Part shown: in pieces, positions 55,893 to 64,000 of the stretch
Numbering within the stretch: position 1 is the first letter of the stretch
How the letters are laid out: each line of letters starts with the position of its first letter
Assembly (NCBI GenBank): GCA_037013495.1
Contig: CM072811.1
Span: forward strand, 20,830,159-20,894,158
Direction of reading: 5' to 3'
DNA from: Hippophae tibetana
Taxonomy: Eukaryota > Streptophyta > Magnoliopsida > Rosales > Elaeagnaceae
Length of the DNA: 64,000 nt
Program-made: the position numbers and the translations under genes
The notes under the pieces: generated by a model
What the model was told of the DNA's origin: nothing
Databases searched by the model: none
What the model saw: the letters and a program-made list of their open reading frames with translations, nothing else

Positions 55893-56340
55893 ATTTCGCC
55901 GCCGGCGAGAGTATTCTCGCCGCCGGCGAAAACCTTACGGAAAAAATGAGGAAAATCATGCAGGGAGCACGGATTATGGCCAAGTGAATCTCGCCGCCGG
56001 CCAAATTATTCTCGCCGCCGGCCAAAGTATCTCGCCGCCGGCCAAAGAATCTCGCCGCCGGCTAAAATCTGGCGAAAATCTTCCCGAGAGCACAAATTTT
56101 GGTTAACTAATCTCGCCGCCGGCCAAATAATTCTCGCCGCCGGCCAAAGTATCTCGCCGCCGGCCAAATTATGTTGGCCGCCGGCCAAAGTGTCTAGCCG
56201 CCGGCCACATTATTTTGGCCGCCGGCCAAAGTGTCTAGCCGCCGGCCACATTATTTTGGCCGCCGGCCAAAATCAAAAACCTAAATATTTAAATTTCCAG
56301 AAATCTCGCCGCGGCGAGAATAATGTCGCCGCCGGCGAGT
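55893..56340 (+). repeat. Array of CGCCGCCGGC units in U3 (5' LTR of element C)
   Basis: Sixteen units of CGCCGCCGGC, GGCCGCCGGCC or AGCCGCCGGCC (one is CGCCGCGGCG), mostly spaced at about 20 bp and separated by AT-rich AAATTATT/AAAGTATCT spacers. Each carries GCCGCC, the core of the plant GCC box bound by ERF factors; two units are exact AGCCGCC. The array sits 60-500 bp upstream of the TATA box. Confidence 0.85.
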
Positions 56341-56402
56341 TTCGTCCAAAAATACATTTTTTATGTTGTTTTGTTCCAAAATTGCCCCCCAAACCCTAGA
56401 TC

Positions 56403-56410
56403 TATATATA
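56403..56410 (+). promoter_or_regulatory. TATA box of element C 5' LTR
   Basis: TATATATA after the CCGCCGGC array. The same sequence is present in the 3' LTR at about 62425. Confidence 0.6.
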
Positions 56411-57324
56411 CATTATGATGGAAAAGAGGGGCACGGAGAAAGCAGAGTTCAAAGGCATTTTTGGAGAAGAGAAGGAAATTTTGGAGAAACTTGAAGGATC
56501 TTCACCATTGTTGCTACCAAGCCTTCATCTTCTAGAGTTTTTCATCTCTTCTCCTTAGTTTTTATATTCTGCAGTTTATTGATATTTGTTATTCATGGAT
56601 TCAATTGAAATTATGTTTGTTCTTATTTCCGTTATGAACTAATTCGTTTTTGCTAAGGCTATGATGTAGTTAAATCAAGGAAATCTGATTTCTTTTGTTA
56701 TTGTTATATGAATTCATTGTTTTTAAGTTGAGTATTTATTTCCATGCTTAATGCTTTTAAATTTCTGATCAAGATTTAGATGATTTGTTGCATTATATTG
56801 AGACCGAGAGGAGATGTGTAATGAATGCTTCTTGTGATAAATACCGTATGTTGAATGCGAGTTTGACACCTAATGCATGATGTATGTGGTTATTCTAGAA
56901 ATTCCATAAATCGTAATGTGCTTATTTGTGATTAAATCTTCATAGAAATATAGTTGGTTTTCATAGATAAGTAATTCTAATATAACTTGAGAAAGAGTAT
57001 TAGATAAGTTTGGGTTTTTCAACCATCACTTTTAGCTTTGAATCTCATATAACATGACTTGAAATCGGATTGAATTGATTTAGCGAAATCAAATGCCTTA
57101 GCGTTTTTAATCATTTGTGAACAACATTAAATTTTGTTATTTGCATTTAGTTTTATGTCAATTTGCTTTTAAAACAATTTCAACAATTCGGTTTTCAAAT
57201 AAAATTAGGGTTAGTCAAATTCGGTACTTAGTAACGCCATTCCTTGTGGGTTCGATATCCGTACTTTTTGTACACTTTATTACTTGAACGATTCGTACAC
57301 TTGCGAAAATCAGCATCAAGTTTT

Positions 57325-57342
57325 TGGCGCCGTTGCCGGGGA
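57325..57342 (+). other. Primer-binding site of element C
   Basis: TGGCGCCGTTGCCGGGGA, identical to that of element B, six bases after the LTR end. Confidence 0.9.
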
Positions 57343-57524
57343 ATGGTTTGATTTTATTAATATCGATACTACCTAATCTTAGTTTTAATTTGAAGTTAAT
57401 TTGCTTTATCTTTCTTTCATTTTTAATTTTGTTTATTTTGCTGTTTTATTTTATTTATCATAAAAAAAAAGTAACTTTGTGTTGTTTTTGTGCTAGTTGA
57501 TTTTTTTGGTTGTAGGATTTTTGT

Positions 57525-60044
57525 ATGAGACGTACAAGAAGCCTTAACCTTCTTCCATTTGATCACGAGATTGATAGAACATATAGGCGTCTAAATCGAG
57601 AGAGAAGGCGTTCAACCTCAGCTCCTAATAGACAATCAGCCATGGATCTACCATTTGTTGAGGAAGGTGGAATTCGTAGAGCTTTAAGGGATTATGCTGC
57701 GCCTAATGTTGCTGGGACTACTTCGGGTATAAGGAGGCCAACTATTCAAGCCAATAACTTTGAGATAAAACCATCCTTTATCCAAATGGTTCAAACAAAT
57801 CAGTTTGGGGGAATGTCAAAGGATGATCCAAATGCACATATTGCTTACTTTCTGGAGGTGTGTGATCTTTACAAAATAAATGGTGTGTCTGAAGATGCTA
57901 TAAGATTGAGGGTTTTTCCTTTTTCACTTAGGGATAAAGCCAAGGAGTGGCTAAACTCATTACCACCGGGATCAATTACAACATGGAATGAGTTGGTTCA
58001 TAAATTCTTGTCTAAGTTCTTTCCTCCTGCTAAGACGGTAAAATTGAGGAATGAAATCACATCTTTTACACAGTATGACCAAGAATCGTTGTATGAAGCT
58101 TGGGAAAGATTCAAAGAAATGTTGAGGAAGTGCCCACATCATGGTATACCGATTTGGTTGCAAGTGTCTACATTTTATAATGGATTGGTTTCAAACTATC
58201 GGGCAATGATTGATGCTGCAGCTGGAGGGTCTTTAAATGGAAAAACACCGGAGGATGCTCATGAGTTGTTAGAGATTATGGCAGAAAACAACAATCAGTG
58301 GCATTCAGAGAGGGTAATTGCAAAAAGACCAGCAACAGTGCATGAAATTGATTCAGTGAATGCTTTGTCGGCTCAAGTTGCTGTTCTTTCAAGAAAGATG
58401 GATTCTTTGTCTTCCAAATTCGAATCCAAACCAACTGCACAATGTGATTTATGTGGTGGAAATCATGCTAGCATCGAGTGCCAAGTTGGAAATCCATTTG
58501 CTTCACCAAATGCTGAGCAAGCAAATTATGTTTCAAATTTCCAAAAACCTCAACATAACCCATACTCGAACACCTACAATCCAGGTTGGAGAAATCATCC
58601 AAATTTGTCATGGGGAAATAACCAAGGGGGATTCAAACCACCATCATCTTCCTACCAACCCCAAGAGAAAAAACAAACAAATTTGGAAGAAATTTTAGGA
58701 AAGTTCATCGAGGAAACAAGAGCAAATTTCAGAAATCAAGAGGCAATCAACAGGGACATCCAAAACCAACTAGGGCAGCTTTCAAAGCAGATTGCAGAAA
58801 GGTCGCAAGGATCGCTGCCTAGTGACACCATAAATCCCACAGAGCATGTAAAGGCTATCACATTGAGAAGTGGAAAAGAACTTGAGAATCAGAAGAAATC
58901 GGAGAAAAAGATGGAAGAATCTAAAGAAAAGCCATCAAGATCCCAAGATATTCAACCTTCCCCATATGCAAAATATGAGCCTCCTATCCCATATCCTCAA
59001 AGATTGAATAAGAAAAAGCTTGATAATCAATTTGATAAATTTCTGGATATTTTTAAGAAATTGCATATTAACATTCCTTTTGCAGAGATGTTGGAACAAA
59101 TGCCCAAATATGCAAAATTCATGAAGGAAATCCTATCAAAGAAGAGGAGGCTAGGAGATAATGAAACTGTCATGCTAAATGAGGAATGCAGTGCAGTTCT
59201 TCAAAGAAAACTGCCACAGAAATTGAAAGACCCAGGGAGTTTTACTATACCTTGTACTATAGGAAGTTGCAATTTTGATAAAGTCCTATGTGATTTAGGA
59301 GCAAGCATTAATTTGATGCCACTTTCTGTTTTCAGGAAACTAGGCCTGGGAGAAGTGAAGCCCACTTCAATATCTTTACAATTAGCGGATCGATCGGTGA
59401 AATATCCTCTAGGGGTAATTGAGGATGTTTTAATTAAAGTCGGCAAGTTTATTTTCCCAGTAGATTTCGTGGTGCTTGACATGGAGGAAGATAGAGAGAT
59501 ACCGTTGATATTGGGGAGACCGTTCCTTGCAACTGGAAGAACATTGATTGATGTTCAGCAAGGAAAGCTCATTCTACGGGTGCAAGATGAACAAGTAACT
59601 TTTGATGTTTTTGAAGAAACAAAATTTCCAAGTGATGTACATTCTTGTTTTCAAATTAACACTCTTAACGGGTTAATCTCGGAAACCTTTGAGGAGAGAA
59701 CTTCATTGCTATCACTAGAAGCTTGCCTTGTGAAATCTGCAACAATTGAGAAGGAAGATGAGGGGACGAGACAATGTTCTGAATTACTAGCAGCACCTAA
59801 TGAACATTTATGCAGTGATGAAACATTTAAGGAGTTGGGAACAAATGAAACTCCAACCTCAGTGGTAAAGAATGGAGCCAACAAGATTGAGTTAAAGCCA
59901 ATGCCATCCCATCTAAGAAAAAAAAAAAAAAAAAATTCTTACGTTCACCACCGGCGAGGGCAGTTTCACCGCTGGCGGAAAGAAGATCTCTCTTCCCTTT
60001 CTTACATTGAGGACAATGTAAGGTTTTGGTTGGGGGTGCAGTAA
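57525..60044 (+). CDS. gag-pro: Gag-protease polyprotein of element C
   Basis: 839 codons, uninterrupted. Retrotransposon-gag domain about residues 75-260: LRVFPFSLRDKAKEWL, then LPPGSITTWNELVHKF, then YEAWERFKEMLRKCPHHG, an Athila-like signature. A shortened zinc knuckle CDLCGGNHASIEC (near 307; one residue fewer between Cys and His than the usual CX4H). A helical segment at 385-430. Protease about 545-700 with [11 protein letters not shown] (Asp near 590) and LILGRPFLATG. After about residue 800 it runs into a Lys-coding poly(A) tract, a short GC-rich segment (59947-59980) resembling the LTR array, and the ACATTGAGGACAATGT stem-loop, then stops. Pol is missing, so this looks like an internal deletion after protease. 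Gag and protease may still act, with RT and integrase supplied by relatives. Confidence 0.9.
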   Translation: MRRTRSLNLLPFDHEIDRTYRRLNRERRRSTSAPNRQSAMDLPFVEEGGIRRALRDYAAPNVAGTTSGIRRPTIQANNFEIKPSFIQMVQTNQFGGMSKDDPNAHIAYFLEVCDLYKINGVSEDAIRLRVFPFSLRDKAKEWLNSLPPGSITTWNELVHKFLSKFFPPAKTVKLRNEITSFTQYDQESLYEAWERFKEMLRKCPHHGIPIWLQVSTFYNGLVSNYRAMIDAAAGGSLNGKTPEDAHELLEIMAENNNQWHSERVIAKRPATVHEIDSVNALSAQVAVLSRKMDSLSSKFESKPTAQCDLCGGNHASIECQVGNPFASPNAEQANYVSNFQKPQHNPYSNTYNPGWRNHPNLSWGNNQGGFKPPSSSYQPQEKKQTNLEEILGKFIEETRANFRNQEAINRDIQNQLGQLSKQIAERSQGSLPSDTINPTEHVKAITLRSGKELENQKKSEKKMEESKEKPSRSQDIQPSPYAKYEPPIPYPQRLNKKKLDNQFDKFLDIFKKLHINIPFAEMLEQMPKYAKFMKEILSKKRRLGDNETVMLNEECSAVLQRKLPQKLKDPGSFTIPCTIGSCNFDKVLCDLGASINLMPLSVFRKLGLGEVKPTSISLQLADRSVKYPLGVIEDVLIKVGKFIFPVDFVVLDMEEDREIPLILGRPFLATGRTLIDVQQGKLILRVQDEQVTFDVFEETKFPSDVHSCFQINTLNGLISETFEERTSLLSLEACLVKSATIEKEDEGTRQCSELLAAPNEHLCSDETFKELGTNETPTSVVKNGANKIELKPMPSHLRKKKKKNSYVHHRRGQFHRWRKEDLSSLSYIEDNVRFWLGVQ
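60004..60038 (+). promoter_or_regulatory. ACATTGAGGACAATGT stem-loop and internal polypurine tract (element C)
   Basis: Stem-loop at 60004-60019 and GGTTGGGGGTG at 60028-60038, in the same order as at 47911-47946. Here they overlap the end of the gag-protease reading frame. Confidence 0.65.
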
Positions 60045-61739
60045 ACGGTATATCTTTTCTTCCCTTCATTTTTATTAGTTTTGTTTGTGTTTTTGTTTGT
60101 GTTTAATTTTGATTTTCCATTTATTTTTCTACATTTTGATTTAATTTCTTTTATTTGTTTATTGTCTTATTTCTATTTTTATTTTTATTTTATTTTATTT
60201 GCATTTTACTTATTTTAATTTGCACGTTGATGATAATAATGTGATTGTGATAACAAGTAGCTGTTAGAAGACATTAAATTTTGCTTCGGTTTAAAGAGAA
60301 TTTCAAATGTTGATTTTACCTAGTTGGCGACTCTTTTGGTATGTGGTATGATTTGGTTGATTAGTCTAAATGCTTAGAGAAGTCTTATGTGCGAATTTTT
60401 CATGAATATTTTTGTGATCTCAACAAACTCTAGAACTCATTTGAAAACCTCTTGAGGCGAAATAATTTGGAATTGCACTGTTTAGGATATGATGTAGGCC
60501 ATTTTTGGATCGATTGTGCCATTTTAAGCCTACCTTGTTATCCTTATATCACTAGTTACCTCTTTGAGCCTATTTAAATATATTGTTAGCCTTACTTTTC
60601 TTTCTTTTTGCCTTATATAACCTACCTTCTATTGAGCCAAAAATATAAATATATAATTCCTACCTTATTTGTTAAGAGCACTTAATTTTGAACACAAACT
60701 TTTCAAGAGGAATTGGAGAAATCTTCCACATATATTGGGAGAAATCGGTTGGGGGTTATGTCTTTTCAAGAGCAATTGGAGTAAGGATGCAAAAAAAAAA
60801 ACAAAACAAAAAACAAAAAAAAAAACAAAAAAAAAACAAAAAAAAAACAAAAAAAAAACAAAAAAAAAACAAGAAAAAAAAAGAAAAAAAGAAAAGAAAA
60901 GAAATCCACATATATTGGAAGAAAGTTGTTGGCTTTTCAAGAGCAATTGAGTAAAAAAAAAAAAAAAAAGAGAGAGAAAAAAAAAGGCCTTCACACTCTA
61001 GTAAATAAAAGAGTGTTAGTGATTGATATACTGAGGTGAAAAAAAAAAAAAAAAAAAATTTGAGGAAGAAGTTGGTTTATCTTTGGAAAAATGGGTTATG
61101 ATCGGAAGAAACAATTTGGGTTAAATGGTGTTACTCTTTTACTTAATTGGTTGTGTTTAATCTAATAAGTGCTATTATTTGTATTTTGACACTTCCCGTT
61201 CTTTCTTAACCAAATACCTAAGCCTAACATTACAAGCCTCATAAAGTCCTATTGATCCGAAGTGGTGTATTTTTCCTTCTTTAGTGGAGAGAGGTTTGAA
61301 AAGTGAGCCTATGGAGTTTGAGATTTCACCTTTTTGTTTGTGGATGTTATGCATAATATTATCCGGGCATTATGGCTATTGGTTTGTGGTTTGATGGATG
61401 TTTAAGAGTCAAAAACAAAAGTGAAATAGGCATTTGAGATTTCTTAAAGCTTAGGTGACATTTAATTATTCTATATGTTGGGTGTTATTTACAATTTTTG
61501 AGACATTTGTGCAAATTATTTGTTATGTGATTTTATTGTTTTAAGTTAGTATAGTTATAGGTATGATGTTTGTGGGTATCGTCACTGGAAGCCCTCACGA
61601 GACTACAACTCGTCCTACTAGGGCCACCTAGGGGTTTAAAGGCTTATTGCATATGCTTAATGCAATGTTGTAAATAGAATAAATTTCCTTTGAATTTTTC
61701 TTTTAATTTCTCCTCTTAAATTATTCATAGATCGCTTTT
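60045..61739 (+). other. 3' noncoding region of element C
   Basis: No gene. It holds A-rich low-complexity tracts (60790-61060, A(6-9)C units and poly-A) and, at 61565-61655, a block matching element B near 49290-49385 (CCCTCACGAGACT...CTCGTCC, CCTAGGGGTTTAA), so the two families share their pre-LTR sequence. Confidence 0.7.
60790..61060. repeat. A-rich simple repeats
   Basis: Runs of A interrupted by single C or G. Predicted frames rich in Lys or Phe here are artefacts. Confidence 0.85.
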
Positions 61740-61776
61740 CTTGCTAGAGACTAGCAAGAAGCTGGTTGGGGGTTGT
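61740..61776 (+). other. Hairpin and polypurine tract before the 3' LTR of element C
   Basis: CTTGCTA/TAGCAAG (61740-61746, 61752-61758), then GGTTGGGGGTTG (61764-61775) before TGATAAG at 61777. Confidence 0.75.
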
Positions 61777-63152
61777 TGATAAGAGCTAAATTATTGCATT
61801 TTTGTTATGATTTAAATGTTGATATTTGTGTGAAAATTGTGTTTATTTGATTATTTAATCCACAAATGTCATTTCACGGGTATTTCGTGTTTAAAGTGCA
61901 ATTTCAGGTAAAATCATGATTTTGGAGAAGTTAGGGACAAAGTATAATGATCGGGATTGAATGAAAATAAAAAGAGAAAAAAATTTCAAAATTTGGAATT
62001 TCGCCGCCGGCGAAAACCTTACGGAAAAAATGAGGAAAATCATGCAGGGAGCACGGATTATGGCCAAGTGAATCTCGCCGCCGGCCAAATTATTCTCGCC
62101 GCCGGCCAAAGTATCTCGCCGCCGGCTAAAATCTGGCGAAAATCTTCCCGAGAGCACAAATTTTGGTTAACTAATCTCGCCGCCGGCCAAATAATTCTCG
62201 CCGCCGGCCAAAGTATCTCGCCGCCGGCCAAATTATGTTGGCCGCCGGCCAAAGTGTCTAGCCGCCGGCCACATTATTTTGGCCGCCGGCCAAAATCAAA
62301 AACCTAAATATTTAAATTTCCAGAAATCTCGCCGCGGCGAGAATAATGTCGCCGCCGGCGAGTTTCGTCCAAAAATACATTTTTTATGTTGTTTTGTTCC
62401 AAAATTGCCCCCCAAACCCTAGATCTATATATACATTATGATGGAAAAGAGGGGCACGGAGAAAGCAGAGTTCAAAGGCATTTTTGGAGAAGAGAAGGAA
62501 ATTTTGGAGAAACTTGAAGGATCTTCACCATTGTTGCTACCAAGCCTTCATCTTCTAGAGTTTTTCATCTCTTCTCCTTAGTTTTTATAATCTGCAGTTT
62601 ATTGATATTTGTTATTCATGGATTCAATTGAAATTATGTTTGTTCTTATTTCCGTTATGAACTAATTCGTTTTTGCTAAGGCTATGATGTAGTTAAATCA
62701 AGGAAATCTGATTTCTTTTGTTATTGTTATATGAATTCATTGTTTTTAAGTTGAGTATTTATTTCCATGCTTAATGCTTTTAAATTTCTGATCAAGATTT
62801 AGATGATTTGTTGCATTATATTGAGACCGAGAGGAGATGTGTAATGAATGCTTCTTGTGATAAATACCGTATGTTGAATGCGAGTTTGACACCTAATGCA
62901 TGATGTATGTGGTTATTCTAGAAATTCCATAAATCGTAATGTGCTTATTTGTGATTAAATCTTCATAGAAATATAGTTGGTTTTCATAGATAAGTAATTC
63001 TAATATAACTTGAGAAAGAGTATTAGATAAGTTTGGGTTTTTCAACCATCACTTTTAGCTTTGAATCTCATATAACATGACTTGAAATCGGATTGAATTG
63101 ATTTAGCGAAATCAAATGCCTTAGCGTTTTTAATCATTTGTGAACAACATTA
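61777..63152 (+). repeat. 3' LTR of element C, lacking the last 189 bp
   Basis: Matches 55672-57129 and stops at GAACAACATTA; the final 189 bp of the 5' LTR (57130-57318) are missing, yet GTTTA follows directly. The CCGCCGGC array (61999-62361) has 12 units instead of 16. Confidence 0.85.
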
Positions 63153-64000
63153 GTTTAGAATAAGTCTCACTTATTATTATCATATCATCTTTTTCTTTGT
63201 TTCTACAAAGTTTTTCATTATAATACTTTTTCTATTTTTTCATTAGTTAGTGTTAATAAACTAACTAATTTTTCTATATACTTATTTTCATGGTTCGTGA
63301 ATTTTCTTTTTAATTCTTTTCTATATTCCATTAAATTGAAATCATATCGTTTATTTCAGATCTTTCTTCATATATATTTTTTTTCATTTTTATGCTCTAT
63401 AATTTTATTATTTTTATATATGTTGTATACATTTTTTCTTAGTTCTGAAAATTCTTTGTGTATATCTTATTGTAGTTTATTATAACTGTATTCATTTATT
63501 TCTTTAAATAATTCTTATTGTGCGTCTATTATTTCTTGTAGGTATTTTATGTTTGATTTTTAGACTAAATCAATTTTCTCTAATAGTAGTTGCATAGTTT
63601 CAAATAATATTCTATTATTTTTTGTTACGCATATTAGGTTTCTATGTATTTCTAAATGCATATTTTTTATTTTTTCTTTAAACATTATTATTTTCCTAAT
63701 ATATAATCATGAACTAATGTCTTCGATTATTTAGACTTCATTATTATTTTCATATTATCAAGGTTTTTTTATATCTAACATTCTTTTGATATTTCAAAAT
63801 ATGTTAATATTTTTGGTTTTATTATTTGTTCAAGTTTTTTAAATTTTTTTTACTTATTTGTAACTATTTGTTAAAGAATATGCTATTAGATAATGTATTA
63901 AAAATAAATAATTTACTTCTTTCATTAATTCTCCTATTTCAAATTCATAAACTAACTTTAATACTTTATTTAGATTTTTATCATGAATATTAATAACAAA
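63153..64000 (-). mobile_element. Second endogenous pararetrovirus copy, continuing beyond the window
   Basis: Parallels 54004-54970 at roughly 90% identity in the same orientation, including the movement-protein end (about 63830-64000). Two viral copies in head-to-tail order are thus present. One region of the first copy (the CTCCTAGGTGGTTC block near 54265) is deleted here. Confidence 0.8.

Larger units (their letters stand above)
55672..57318 (+). repeat. 5' LTR of element C
   Basis: 1647 bp, TGATAAGAGC...CAGCATCA. U3 holds the CCGCCGGC array. A TATATATA core promoter lies at 56403-56410, followed by a transcribed region. Confidence 0.85.
55672..63152 (+). mobile_element. Element C: non-autonomous Athila-like element with gag-protease only
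   Basis: GTTTA lies on both sides (55667-55671, 63153-63157). 5' LTR 55672-57318, PBS TGGCGCCGTTGCCGGGGA, a gag-protease gene, no RT, RNase H or integrase, a 1.7-kb 3' noncoding region, polypurine tract, and a 3' LTR that stops 189 bp short. The LTRs are otherwise nearly identical apart from differing repeat numbers. Its Gag is of the same broad clade as that of element B but a distinct family. Confidence 0.9.

Noticed and set aside
55786-56399. Open frames with AAGQ/PAAR repeats (also 61891-62307)
   Set aside because: Translations of the CCGCCGGC array in the LTR, open on both strands and differing in length between the two LTRs.
60665-60994. Lys-rich and Phe-rich open frames
   Set aside because: Products of the A-rich simple repeat in the 3' noncoding region of element C.

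Overview
This window is a plant (most likely eudicot) heterochromatic block built almost wholly of nested transposable elements and an endogenous pararetrovirus. The basis is plant-type Athila/Calypso-like and Tat-like Ty3/gypsy elements with a TGGCGCCGTTGCCGGGGA-type primer-binding site (PBS), Ty1/copia with a TGGTATCA-type PBS, a plant L1-type LINE, CACTA elements and a TRIM. The background is very AT-rich. I see no host protein-coding gene, tRNA, rRNA or CRISPR array. Most coding regions are broken. The best-preserved genes are gag (40728-42065) and gag-pol (42418-47590, one frameshift) of an Athila-like element, and a gag-protease gene (57525-60044) of a related non-autonomous element.

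Layout. 1-430 is a LINE tail remnant. 2240-5890 is an ancient decayed Athila-like element. 5891-17080 is a 3'-truncated Tat-like Ty3 element, split by element A (7549-13520, target-site duplication (TSD) AAGGT), a coding-free relative of Athila element B. 18830-31000 is a LINE, split by a copia element (20450-26096), which itself carries a tandem TRIM array (21140-21778), and by a CACTA element (26677-27573, TSD GCT). About 32000 to the right end is an endogenous pararetrovirus on the minus strand, in the order movement protein, coat protein, protease, RT, RNase H, TAV-like protein. It is broken by a second CACTA (34870-35616, TSD AAT), by element B (37987-53510, TSD CTTCT) and, in a second tandem viral copy, by element C (55672-63152, TSD GTTTA).

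Most unusual signal. Elements A and B belong to one Athila-like family, and each is a single insertion flanked by a 5-bp duplication. Neither has the normal pair of direct LTRs. Both are foldback (palindromic) structures whose two genomic ends are each the sequence that follows a polypurine tract. A starts and ends with inverted copies of the U3 terminus. B starts with the U3 terminus and ends with an inverted internal segment beginning exactly after an internal copy of the polypurine tract (GGTTGGGGGTGG). This suggests that plus-strand-initiated, self-templated cDNA ends were used by integrase instead of the U3/U5 pair. Element C also has a matching 5-bp duplication although its 3' LTR lacks the last 189 bp of U5.

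Element B is also odd in having two consecutive gag genes, each followed by the same pair of RNA hairpins, and a conserved double hairpin in its leader. The coding-free element A keeps the leader pair and the first 3' hairpin, as expected of cis-acting RNA signals used by proteins supplied in trans. LTR promoters carry bZIP-type TGACGTCA/CACGTG sites (B) or an array of GCC-box cores (C).
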